From NCBI RefSeq assembly GCF_014697075.1, contig NZ_JACJRE010000006.1, positions 124,001-188,000 of the forward strand: a DNA stretch of 64,000 nt, in the 5' to 3' direction. Under the pieces are notes generated by a model. The model did not search any database. It saw only the letters and a program-made list of their open reading frames with translations, and was not told where the DNA came from. The position numbers and the translations under genes were made by a program. This stretch comes from Tolypothrix sp. FACHB-123. GTDB lineage: Bacteria; Cyanobacteriota; Cyanobacteriia; Cyanobacteriales; Nostocaceae. Below, in pieces: positions 44,176-51,944 of this stretch. Numbering within the stretch: the stretch's first letter is position 1; each line of letters opens with the position of its first letter.

Positions 44176-45549
44176 TTGATTGCGTGCGGCATTAATTGCG
44201 TTACGGACTTGAGCAAAGCCTGTACCACCATAACTATTACGGGCGGCTACGACTTGACGGGGAGAGATGGCTGCATAAATATCGGCTGCAAATGCTGGAT
44301 GTATTTGTTGCCACTCTTCTAATGTCAAATCTTTGAGGAGTTTACCGGCGGCAATACTGGTTTTGACTACCTTTCCTACAAGGTTGTAAGCTTCTCGGAA
44401 GGGGACACCTTTTGCTGCTAGATAATCTGCTACATCGGTGGCGTTAGAAAAGTCTTCGGCTACAGCTTCTGCTAGGCGTTGAGGACGAAATTCTAAACCT
44501 TCTCGGAGCAAAATTGTCATTGCTTCTAAACAGGCTTTGACTGTGTTAACGCTGTCAAATAAACCTTCTTTGTCTTCTTGCAAATCTTTGTTATATGCCA
44601 GAGGTAGCCCTTTCATAATTACCAACATGGCTTGCAAATGACCAAAAACACGCCCGGTTTTTCCCCTTACTAGTTCGGGAACATCAGGATTTTTCTTTTG
44701 GGGCATGATGCTGGAACCTGTAGCACAGGTATCTTTGAGGGTAACAAAACGAAATTCCTCTGATGCCCAAAGAATCACTTCTTCACTCAGGCGGCTGAGG
44801 TGAACCATAATTAGACTGGCAGCACAGAGAAATTCGATCGCAAAATCGCGATCGCTCACTCCATCCAGGCTGTTAGCATAAATACTTTCAAAATTCAAGA
44901 GTTCGGCTGTATAGTGCCGATCGATGGGGAAAGTTGTCCCAGCTAAAGCACCACAACCCAACGGTGAGATATTCACTCGGCGGTAAACATCTACTAAGCG
45001 TTCCCAGTCGCGTTGCGCCATATTAAAATATGCCAAGAGATGGTGGGCTAAACTCAGCGGTTGGGCGCGTTGTAGGTGAGTATAGCCAGGAATCAGAGTT
45101 TCGACGTTATTTTCCGCTATTTCTAGTAAAACAGTTTGAAATTCCCGTAATTGGCTCTTAATTTGTTGGATTTGGTCGCGCAGATAAAGCCTAGTATCAG
45201 TGCCAACTTGATCGTTACGCGATCGCGCCGTATGCAGCTTTTTACCCACATCACCCACAATTTCTGTCAATCGCCGTTCTACAGCAAAATGAACATCTTC
45301 CGCATCAACACCAGGCTGAAATTTTCCTTGGCGATATTCTTGACGAATTTGTTCTAACCCAGTAACTAATTTTTCTCCTTCTTCTGGGGAAATAATGCCA
45401 GTATGAGCCAGCATTTTTGCATGGGCTTGAGAACCAGTCAGGTCATATTCAATTAGTTCAATGTCAAAATTTATACTTGCGTTAAAAAGAGCGATCGCTG
45501 GATGCAACGCTGATTCAAACCGCTGGCTCCAAGTTTTTTGTTCGGTCAT
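44158..45549 (-). CDS. argH: Argininosuccinate lyase
   Basis: ArgH splits argininosuccinate into arginine and fumarate. The 463-residue protein belongs to the fumarase/aspartase superfamily, with signature [24 protein letters not shown], plus [19 protein letters not shown] and [16 protein letters not shown] take ATG 45549; the frame extends upstream to a TTG, but homologues begin near [11 protein letters not shown]. The final residues LGARG and the stop codon are made by CCCCTAG tandem repeats. With ArgG it completes arginine synthesis in the same window as the cyanophycin genes. Confidence 0.95.
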   Translation of the reverse strand: MTEQKTWSQRFESALHPAIALFNASINFDIELIEYDLTGSQAHAKMLAHTGIISPEEGEKLVTGLEQIRQEYRQGKFQPGVDAEDVHFAVERRLTEIVGDVGKKLHTARSRNDQVGTDTRLYLRDQIQQIKSQLREFQTVLLEIAENNVETLIPGYTHLQRAQPLSLAHHLLAYFNMAQRDWERLVDVYRRVNISPLGCGALAGTTFPIDRHYTAELLNFESIYANSLDGVSDRDFAIEFLCAASLIMVHLSRLSEEVILWASEEFRFVTLKDTCATGSSIMPQKKNPDVPELVRGKTGRVFGHLQAMLVIMKGLPLAYNKDLQEDKEGLFDSVNTVKACLEAMTILLREGLEFRPQRLAEAVAEDFSNATDVADYLAAKGVPFREAYNLVGKVVKTSIAAGKLLKDLTLEEWQQIHPAFAADIYAAISPRQVVAARNSYGGTGFAQVRNAINAARNQLGARG

Positions 45550-45600
45550 AAACGTTAAAGGTGGGGCAATCAACTTAAGATTTTAGATTTATTTACAATC

Positions 45601-45693
45601 CGTCTTGAAAAGTCAGCTCGCCGGCATTCGGCGAGCTGACGCCAGTCGCCTCAAGTCGGCAAAGCCACCCAAGGCGCTGGCTCGACTTTTCGC
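45601..45693. repeat. Nested repeat: CGTCTTGAAAAGT element carrying a GCCAGTCGCC element
   Basis: The outer element (CGTCTTGAAAAGTC ... GACTTTTCGC) is the reverse-complement relative of 35559-35606. A 42-bp GCCAGTCGCC...GGCGCTGGCT element occupies 45641-45682 inside it. Around both, AAGATTTTAGATTT at 45570-45583 and AAATCTTAAATCTTAA at 45695-45710 form a third, outermost inverted pair. Confidence 0.82.
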
Positions 45694-45716
45694 AAAATCT
45701 TAAATCTTAAATTACT

Positions 45717-45920
45717 TTAACCGTAGCTAGTTAGATTCCGAATCAGATAGCCAATAATCAAACCAATCAACAGTGCCCAAATTTGCCCTGTCTTGACAAA
45801 GTGGTTCCAACCGCTCTGCATTTGTCCTATAACATTCGGATCGTTAATCGTTTGAGCTAACCATGAAGTTACAGGCGAATGCCAAAATAACTCAGATAGC
45901 GCATCACTGAAGTAGTTCAT
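45717..45920 (-). CDS. Small tail-anchored membrane protein of unknown function
   Basis: A 67-residue protein with a polar, aromatic-rich N-terminal half (MNYFSDALSELFWHSPVTSWLAQTI) and one hydrophobic segment near the C terminus (IWALLIGLIIGYLIRNLTSYG), so it is probably tail-anchored. ATG 45920 has AGGG eight bases upstream and is preferred over the longer frame from 45950. I know of no function. It is isolated between repeat clusters: nested elements behind it and a GGGCACGGCA element ahead of it. Confidence 0.7.
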   Translation of the reverse strand: MNYFSDALSELFWHSPVTSWLAQTINDPNVIGQMQSGWNHFVKTGQIWALLIGLIIGYLIRNLTSYG

Positions 45921-46002
45921 ACTTAGTACCCTGAAGGATGGTAATGTCATAACCTCTACTTGCAGGTGATGTCCAGCATTGGGAGAAGGGATGCGATACG
46001 TC

Positions 46003-46066
46003 GTAGGAGCACGGCACCGATAAAATTACTGTATATACTAAAAGATTGTGGACGCCTTGCCCCTAC
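46003..46066. repeat. GGAGCACGGCA inverted-repeat element
   Basis: A 64-bp element beginning GTAGGAGCACGGCACCGATAAA and ending CTTGCCCCTAC. Its left 25 bases match the reverse complement of the right end of 20283-20307 with one mismatch, so it is a second copy of that family. Confidence 0.85.
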
Positions 46067-46084
46067 AATATTTCTTAACTGAAC

Positions 46085-46262
46085 CGTATTGGGACAAGGG
46101 GGACAAGGAAGACAAGGAAGTGTGGGGAGTATGGGAAAAAATGACTTATGCCCAATGACGCCACTTGCTACCCTGCGGGAAGCTCCCTTCGGGTGTCTAC
46201 AAGTCGGGAAACCCGCCCACGGCACTGGCTCCCCAATGCCCCATGCCCCACGCCCCATGCCC
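46085..46262. repeat. Purine tract plus GCCAC...CTGGC repeat and GCCCCAT heptamers
   Basis: A GACAAGG-rich purine tract (46091-46134) is followed by a CGCCACTTGCTACCCTGCGG...GGCACTGGCTCC element (46160-46232), then GCCCCAT/GCCCAAT heptamers up to the larB end. The middle element is related to pieces at 45641, 51893 and 58180-58415. Confidence 0.75.
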
Positions 46263-46267
46263 AATAA

Positions 46268-47041
46268 CTATTTATTTAATTTCTCGGCTGTCCGCAAAAT
46301 TTGCCCGGCTAATACGGCTGCGCCAAAGCCATTATCAATATTGACTACGCCGATTCCTGGCGCACAAGAGTTGAGCATTGTCAATAGTGGTGCTAAACCG
46401 CCAAAACTCGCGCCATAACCAATACTGGTAGGTACGGCAATTACAGGACAATCTGCTAATCCAGCAACTACGCTGGGTAATGCGCCTTCCATCCCGGCTA
46501 CAACGATCAAAACTGATGCTGATTCGATTAAGTGGCGGTTACTCAACAAGCGGTGGATTCCAGCAACGCCGACATCCCATAGGCGTAATACGCGAAAACC
46601 AGACAGTTCTGCTGTCACTGCTGCTTCTTCAGCTACAGGTAAATCAGCGGTTCCTGCTGACAGAATGCCCATAACACCATCAAACTGCGGTGCAATTTCG
46701 CCGGGAGTAATGGCACAGATTTTTGCCAATTCATAGTAGCGTAAACCTCTCACCCTAGATTGTAAGATGGTGTAGATTGCAGGTTCAATCCGGGTTGCCA
46801 TAACTACCGGATTGCGCTGACGCATCACCTCAATAATTTGCACAATCTGATCGGGAGTTTTACCCAAACCCCAAATTACTTCGGGGAAACCAGTCCTCAG
46901 CGCCCGATGGTGGTCAATTTTGGCAAAATCACCTACTCGTTCATAATCTAGGTCTTTGAGAGAGTCTAATGCTTGATTTGGCGTAACATTACCATCTGCA
47001 ACTGCTTCTAAGAGCGATCGCAAGGCTTTTTCATTAGTCAT
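46268..47041 (-). CDS. larB: Nickel-pincer cofactor biosynthesis protein LarB
   Basis: LarB carboxylates and hydrolyses nicotinic acid adenine dinucleotide at the start of nickel-pincer nucleotide synthesis. The 257-residue protein has the PurE-like C-terminal domain: GVMGILSAGTADLPVAEEA, a central VIVVAGMEGALPSVVAGLADCPVIAVPTSIGYGASFGGLAPLLTMLNSCAPGIGVVNIDNGFGAA-type core spread over residues 165-245, and an N-terminal helical part (DYERVGDFAKIDHHRALRTGFPEVI). No larC, larE or larA is nearby. ATG 47041 has AGGA about 12 bases ahead. Confidence 0.93.
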   Translation of the reverse strand: MTNEKALRSLLEAVADGNVTPNQALDSLKDLDYERVGDFAKIDHHRALRTGFPEVIWGLGKTPDQIVQIIEVMRQRNPVVMATRIEPAIYTILQSRVRGLRYYELAKICAITPGEIAPQFDGVMGILSAGTADLPVAEEAAVTAELSGFRVLRLWDVGVAGIHRLLSNRHLIESASVLIVVAGMEGALPSVVAGLADCPVIAVPTSIGYGASFGGLAPLLTMLNSCAPGIGVVNIDNGFGAAVLAGQILRTAEKLNK

Positions 47042-47081
47042 GTGTAATTTGTCCTTTGTAAATCGCCACAATACCTCATAA

Positions 47082-48872
47082 CTAATCGGTTACTCTCAGT
47101 TCATACAAATTCCAAAATGGCCCGCCTAGCGCAGTGTAGCGAATACCTTGAAAGCGATCGCGCACCGCTTGTAAATTTAACCTTTCCACTAAATGAATAA
47201 ATGGCAATTGTTCTGAGGCGATGCGCTGATATTGGTAATAAATTTCCTTGCGCTTGTTTTCATCCACTTCCTGTGCGCCTTTAATGTATAGGCTATCAAT
47301 TTCTTTTTCCCAGTCAGAGACTTCCCAGCCAATTAGCGGCGGATCTCCTGGTTGTGGCCCCAAATTAAAGGCGTGGGATGCACCGGCAATTCTCCAAATG
47401 TTGCTAGCACTGTGGGGTTCAACACCACCTCCAGCAAATCCTCCCAAGTAACAATCCCAATTTTGGGTAACTTTTAGTTTTTCTAGATAAGAATTAAAAC
47501 TGAGAACTTGCAAATCAACCTGAATTCCAATCCGCGCCAAATCCCGTTTAATTTGAGATGCCATATCGCCCCTAACTTTTCTTTCGGAATTGGTTAAAAG
47601 CGTAAATCGGACTCGATTACCATCAGCATCTAATAGTTGATTTTGCGCATTATATTTGAACCCAGCATCTAACAGTAATTTCTTAGATTTTTCTGGTTCA
47701 TAATTATATACTCTTAACCCTTTTTCTGGAGGCAGGAAGTAAGGGCTTTTCACATAAACAAATGAATTTTGAAGTTCGCCCAAACCTCGAAAAGAATTTG
47801 TTTTCATCGTTTCGCGGTCGAGGGCATAAGCTATGGCTTGCCTAAATTCCTTTTTATTAAACCAGCGCGACTTAATTGGATCTACTAAAGGCTTACCTTG
47901 AGCATTCTTAGCTTTATTCAGATTAAAAGCAATAAAAGTTGTACTTGTATCCGGGCCTCCATTATAAATTTTAAATTTTGCTCTCTTTTCTTCTCGTTTC
48001 AGCAAACTAAAACCTTCAGGAGGAACTTCCAGATCGTCTAACTGTCCAGAACGAAAACTAATCAATTGGTTTTCCGTAGATTCAATAATTTGCCAAACAA
48101 TCCGCTCAATGTAAGGCTGTGGATTTCCCTGAGCATCTTTGCGCCAGTAGTAAGGATTTCGTTTAAATATAACTCGCTGGCTAGGAACATAACTTTCCAT
48201 TACATAAGGTCCGTTACCGACAATTTTTGTGGGGTCGGTACCTGTTCCCCAAGTTGAAAGAAACTTAGAATTCTTATCAGAGCCAATAGTGCGAACTGCT
48301 GCTTGGAGAGCGTGGGCTGGCATAATGGGAATGCCGCCGACATATCTTAAAAAAGGAGCAAATGGTTCCTGGATACTAAATTCTATCCGACGTTCATCGA
48401 TTTTTTTAACTTTTGGCAAAGTACCTTTATCGCCAATTCTTAAAGCATCTTTAATAGAGGTAGGAATTTTCGGATTCAGGTAGATTTCGTTATAAGTAAA
48501 AATAACATCATCAACAGTCATCGGCTTGCCATCTGACCACTTAATTCCGTCTCTTAAAGTGATGACAATCCGCTGTCCATCTTCAGCAACTTCCCAAGAT
48601 TCTGCCAAACCAGGTTCTAGTTGTGTAGTAACAGGATTTTCATTAATTAATGAGTCATATAAGAAACCAAAAACACTATATGCTGATTCATTCAAAGCAT
48701 AGTTAAAGGTTGAAGGTTCGCTCAAAACTGCGGTGACGAGTTGCGGCACTTGTGCCGCCGCAGTTTTGAATCTTGCTGGATTGCAGGCAGTAACTGTTAA
48801 TGCTATTGCTGGAATCAGAATTATTGGCAACCAAAACCTTTTAACTATAGCCCATATACTAGAAAATTTCAT
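47082..48872 (-). CDS. Peptide/nickel-type ABC transporter substrate-binding lipoprotein
   Basis: A 596-residue solute-binding protein of family 5 (DppA/OppA/NikA type). The signal peptide ends in the lipobox LTVTAC, so it is membrane-anchored. Family features are LVTAVLSEPSTFNYALNES, LEPGLAESWEVAEDGQRIVITLRDGIKWSDGKPMTVDDV across about residues 90-130, and FRQAIAYALDRETM. Ligands may be peptides, nickel chelates or others, and no permease or ATPase gene is adjacent. ATG 48872 gives a normal signal sequence. The adjacent nickel-linked larB makes a nickel ligand worth testing, but that is only inference. Confidence 0.9.
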   Translation of the reverse strand: MKFSSIWAIVKRFWLPIILIPAIALTVTACNPARFKTAAAQVPQLVTAVLSEPSTFNYALNESAYSVFGFLYDSLINENPVTTQLEPGLAESWEVAEDGQRIVITLRDGIKWSDGKPMTVDDVIFTYNEIYLNPKIPTSIKDALRIGDKGTLPKVKKIDERRIEFSIQEPFAPFLRYVGGIPIMPAHALQAAVRTIGSDKNSKFLSTWGTGTDPTKIVGNGPYVMESYVPSQRVIFKRNPYYWRKDAQGNPQPYIERIVWQIIESTENQLISFRSGQLDDLEVPPEGFSLLKREEKRAKFKIYNGGPDTSTTFIAFNLNKAKNAQGKPLVDPIKSRWFNKKEFRQAIAYALDRETMKTNSFRGLGELQNSFVYVKSPYFLPPEKGLRVYNYEPEKSKKLLLDAGFKYNAQNQLLDADGNRVRFTLLTNSERKVRGDMASQIKRDLARIGIQVDLQVLSFNSYLEKLKVTQNWDCYLGGFAGGGVEPHSASNIWRIAGASHAFNLGPQPGDPPLIGWEVSDWEKEIDSLYIKGAQEVDENKRKEIYYQYQRIASEQLPFIHLVERLNLQAVRDRFQGIRYTALGGPFWNLYELRVTD

Positions 48873-48897
48873 AATTGTAATAATCACATAGTAATTT

Positions 48898-49155
48898 TTA
48901 ACTGGACTGGGAATTTAGCCAACCTAGAAAATTCTTAGTATTAGTGAAATATTTTTCAATTCCAGCATTCTCCAAAGCTTGTTTAACTTCTAGTTTGCCA
49001 AAGTCGTTACTATTACCACTTAAGAATACTTTTTTTGCTGTTGGGTAAGAACTTTTTGCATGGATTATAATAATATCAATAACATCAAACAAACGATTTT
49101 GAATATCATTTAGTAATAATTTATTAAAAATACGCGCCTGTTCTAGGTGAGTCAT
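48898..49155 (-). CDS. C-terminal half of a split PIN-domain protein
   Basis: Eighty-five residues beginning THLEQARIFNKLLLND and containing KKVFLSGNSNDFGKLEVKQALENAGIEKYF-style PIN C-terminal sequence (about residues 42-75), with the acidic residue of NDFG. Its ATG overlaps the stop of the preceding frame (ATGA). The two frames together would make one PIN nuclease of normal size, so either a frameshift mutation broke the gene or the halves are made by coupled translation. Confidence 0.7.
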   Translation of the reverse strand: MTHLEQARIFNKLLLNDIQNRLFDVIDIIIIHAKSSYPTAKKVFLSGNSNDFGKLEVKQALENAGIEKYFTNTKNFLGWLNSQSS

Positions 49156-49400
49156 AAATATTTGTGCATTGGAGAAGTTAAATCTCGTTTTGAGTTATTA
49201 ATCTGTTTATCCAATTCTTTTTCAAATTCTTGAACATAATATTCTTCTTTTTCCCATCTACTTAGGGCTTCAACATAGCAAATTTCTGGTATGACTATAT
49301 GAATGGATGGAGGGAAAGATGGCAATAAATTTTTAGCTTCTAAATCCTTCCCTTTTGCAATTGCCATCAAAAAGTTAGTTTCAACGTAAAGTATCACCAT
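49152..49400 (-). CDS. N-terminal half of a split PIN-domain protein
   Basis: Eighty-two residues starting MVILYVETNFLMAIAKG, the first strand and helix of a PIN domain with E in the first catalytic position (YVETNFL), then VIPEICYVEALSRWEKEE, the second acidic region. The frame stops at 49152-49154 inside what should be the middle of the domain. ATG 49400 lies within the last 20 bases of the upstream nuclease-like gene, with AGG about ten bases ahead. PIN proteins are often RNA-cleaving toxins; no antitoxin-like gene is obvious. Confidence 0.7.
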   Translation of the reverse strand: MVILYVETNFLMAIAKGKDLEAKNLLPSFPPSIHIVIPEICYVEALSRWEKEEYYVQEFEKELDKQINNSKRDLTSPMHKYL

Positions 49401-49887
49401 CAAGATTTGCCTGAGAATGAGTAGTTCCACCTTCTAATTTTTGCAGCAACCCTATTTCTAACAACTTTTCTGATGCTGGCGGTGTTTCTGATTTCCAGTG
49501 ATAAGCTAAGTCTCGCAGCCAAGCTTCCACAAGCGTTTCTAAGTAAAGACCGAAAATTCTTCTCCTGCTAAACTCCGGATCGTAATGACTAAGGATATTA
49601 GCAGTTTCTAGTGAAATCAGAGAATCTGAAAATTTATTACCATCCCATTTAAAAATATCAACATTTCCTAGATCAGCCAACATAGCAAATGTCTCATGGG
49701 CTAAATAAAAACGAGTATTTTTTGCATTTTGCAAATATGACTTTAGTTGTGAAAGAGCTTTGTCTTTGGCATCTCCCCCTTTTAATTTTGTTGCTTTAAC
49801 TTCAACTAATAAAACAATCTGCTCCTCCTTATCCAAGACAATAATATCAGCAACATAATTAGGGATTTGAAATTTTGCAGCTTCCAT
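49381..49887 (-). CDS. Putative PD-(D/E)XK nuclease-like protein
   Basis: A 168-residue protein. Near the N terminus, VADIIVLDKEEQIVLLVEVKATK places a D and then E-x-K at the spacing of a PD-(D/E)XK nuclease core, as in the N-terminal part of type I restriction subunits. The rest is helical (DKALSQLKSYLQNAKNTRFYLAHETF). The last 20 bases overlap the PIN frame, implying co-expression. Defence or toxin-like roles are possible, but no methylase or specificity gene is adjacent. Confidence 0.65.
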   Translation of the reverse strand: MEAAKFQIPNYVADIIVLDKEEQIVLLVEVKATKLKGGDAKDKALSQLKSYLQNAKNTRFYLAHETFAMLADLGNVDIFKWDGNKFSDSLISLETANILSHYDPEFSRRRIFGLYLETLVEAWLRDLAYHWKSETPPASEKLLEIGLLQKLEGGTTHSQANLDGDTLR

Positions 49888-49984
49888 TGTCTTAGTTCTC
49901 CCAAATGATTTAATAATTTTTGAGAAATCTCTTGCTTGTGTATACCTATGCTATCCATTAACCAATCTATTACCGAAATTAAAG

Positions 49985-50470
49985 TTAGTTAACAGCTACT
50001 AGTAAAACCACAGCATAAGCACATATCCCCTCTTCACGCCCTACAGGGCCTAATTTTTCATTGGTAGTAGCTTTAATACCAATTTGATTTGGTTCTAACT
50101 GTAAAACAGCCGCTAGTTTGTCCCGCATTTTCTCAATATGGGGTTTTAATTTTGGTCTTTCTGCGACTACCACAGAGTCAATATTGCCGATTCGCCAACC
50201 ACGATCGCAAATTAGCTGGTTTACTTGAGTTAATAGCACCAAACTATCTGCACCCGCCCATTGAGGATCTGTCGGCGGAAAATAATGTCCAATATCGCCT
50301 AAAGATAATGCCCCTAGCATGGCATCCATAATCGCATGGGTCAGCACATCAGCATCACTGTGCCCCAGTAAACCCAGTTCATGGGGAATATTCACTCCCC
50401 CTAAAATTAAAGCGCGATCGCTCACTAATCTATGAATATCGTAGCCGTTACCTATACGAATGTTCGTCAT
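49985..50470 (-). CDS. ispF: 2-C-methyl-D-erythritol 2,4-cyclodiphosphate synthase
   Basis: IspF cyclises CDP-methylerythritol phosphate in the MEP isoprenoid pathway. The 161-residue protein has the zinc ligands D11 and H13 in NGYDIHRLV and a third histidine in [24 protein letters not shown] sequence near residue 45, then the [14 protein letters not shown] and [16 protein letters not shown] motifs. It follows trmD on the same strand, an arrangement I remember from other cyanobacteria. It supplies precursors used by CrtE (9961). Confidence 0.95.
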   Translation of the reverse strand: MTNIRIGNGYDIHRLVSDRALILGGVNIPHELGLLGHSDADVLTHAIMDAMLGALSLGDIGHYFPPTDPQWAGADSLVLLTQVNQLICDRGWRIGNIDSVVVAERPKLKPHIEKMRDKLAAVLQLEPNQIGIKATTNEKLGPVGREEGICAYAVVLLVAVN

Positions 50471-50497
50471 TTGTCAATAGTCAATAATCAATTGTTA

Positions 50498-50596
50498 TTG
50501 GGCATTGGGTATGGGGCATTGGGCACTTGTACTGAGCGAAGTCGTACCCTACGGGAAGCAAGCTACGCGGAGCGTCTCGAAGAGAAGTATTGGGCA
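50498..50596. repeat. GGGCATT heptamers plus TACTGAGCGAAGTCGTAC repeat
   Basis: GGGCATT heptamers enclose a repeat piece with CTTGTACTGAGCGAAGTCGTAC, CCTACGGGAAGCAAGC and GAGCGTCTCGAAGAGAAG. It fills the gap between trmD and ispF. Confidence 0.75.
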
Positions 50597-50600
50597 TTGA

Positions 50601-51374
50601 TTAATTCTTCCCCTTGTCTCCCTTGTTTCCTCTGCTTTCCTGCTCCTCTGCTCCCTCTGCCCCTCTGCTTCCTCTGCCTCTCTGCTCCTTGTCCCTTTGC
50701 CATTTTTCCAGTAAATCGGGGCGGCGATCGCTAGTTCTTTGAATTTGTTGTTCGTAACGCCACTGGGCGATGGCGGCGTGATTTCCAGAGAGTAAGACAT
50801 CCGGTACTTTCCAACCGCGAAAATTCGCAGGACGGGTGTATTGGGGATAATCTAACAAACCTTCTTCAAAACTCTCTGCCGTCAATGACTCCACTTTGCC
50901 AACAGTGCCCGGTAATAGTCTTACCACACCATTGAGTAAAGCCATTGCGGGGATTTCGCCACCTGTGAGAATAAAGTCGCCTAGGGAGACTTCACGGGTA
51001 ACTAAATGCAGTACTCGTTCATCAACTCCTTCATAATGGCCACAAATGACAACTAATTGGTTATAATTTGTTGCCAGCTCACGTAAAAGCGGTTGATTAA
51101 TAGTTTGTCCCTGAGGACTCATCAAAATCACCTCTCTTTGCGGTAGAATCGGCAGCGACTCTACAGCAGCGAAAATGGGTTCCGGCTTCATCAGCATCCC
51201 CACACCGCCGCCATAGGGTTCATCATCTACTTTCCGGTGCTTGTCATTAGTAAAGTCTCTAGGATTAATCAGATTGACTTGAGCAATCTGTTTGGCTAAG
51301 GCTTTAGCCAGCAATCCAGAACTCAAAACTGAGGTAAAACAGTCAGGAAAAAGCGTAACTATATCAAAGCGCAC
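50601..51374 (-). CDS. trmD: tRNA (guanine-37-N1)-methyltransferase
   Basis: TrmD methylates G37 of tRNAs to prevent frameshifting. The 257-residue protein has the SPOUT trefoil-knot motifs VVICGHYEGVDERV and VSLGDFILTGGE, and the N-terminal MRFDIVTLFPDCF. GTG 51374 is the start. Residues after about 228 (EQRGRGSRGAEGAEEQESRGNKG and on) are unlike the family and come from a purine-rich repeat (50604-50695), so the true C terminus may be ragged between strains. It heads the pair with ispF. Confidence 0.94.
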   Translation of the reverse strand: MRFDIVTLFPDCFTSVLSSGLLAKALAKQIAQVNLINPRDFTNDKHRKVDDEPYGGGVGMLMKPEPIFAAVESLPILPQREVILMSPQGQTINQPLLRELATNYNQLVVICGHYEGVDERVLHLVTREVSLGDFILTGGEIPAMALLNGVVRLLPGTVGKVESLTAESFEEGLLDYPQYTRPANFRGWKVPDVLLSGNHAAIAQWRYEQQIQRTSDRRPDLLEKWQRDKEQRGRGSRGAEGAEEQESRGNKGDKGKN

Positions 51375-51944
51375 AGTTATTCGTATTCAAGAACACTAAT
51401 CTTAAATTTGAATGTCTAGGAAACACAAGAAGCTAATGAGTGGTAGGGCTAGAGATAAAGTTTGTCAATAGTAACTAAAAGTACCAGAAAACTTAGATCT
51501 TGCGGGAGACAAAAAGTTTTTCTATTTACTTACTTTATGTTTAAATATTGTCAAAACTACATTTAAATTAATATTCTGAACTCAGTTAACAACTTTCAGG
51601 ATGCATCGAGCCAGCCTCAGAACACAGCTTGTCAAAACCTACTCGCCCCCCATCGTGGGCGTAGCCTAGCCCCCACTTAGCCCTACTCGCACTATTTTGC
51701 CAAACTGGCAAAAGTGGACAGGTGAACAAACAAGGCGCTGGCTTTGAGCAAAATGGACATATCAAGACTGAGGCGTCTTGTGAATCGAGCAAACACTCGC
51801 AACTGCAAAAAAGTGTCCTCTCATACAAGCAAAGCGCAAAAATCGCCAGGCTACTGAACTTTGTTATATTCACACGCCATTCGCCACAAGCCGGGAAACC
51901 CGTCCAAGGCGATGGCTCCTGAAGTTGTTGACAGGAGAAACACA
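51375..51944. other. Divergent region between trmD and cphB
   Basis: The 570 bases contain an inverted pair TTTTGCCA/TGGCAAAA (51695-51713), a GTAGCCTAGCCCC repeat piece (51661-51673), and a GCCATTCGCCACAAGCCGGGAAACC...GGCGATGGCTCC element at 51883-51920, ending just ahead of the cphB ribosome site. TATATT near 51864 may be a -10 box without a clear -35. An NtcA-type GTA-N8-TAC site would be expected for cyanophycin genes; I did not find one. Confidence 0.5.

Noticed and set aside
46089..46418. 109-codon plus-strand frame overlapping the larB end
   Set aside because: It is made of a purine tract, a GCCAC repeat and the antisense of larB, with no family resemblance.
51861..51944. Upstream extension of cyanophycinase
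   Set aside because: It translates a dispersed repeat. AGGAG at 51933-51937 places the start at 51945, in agreement with the family.
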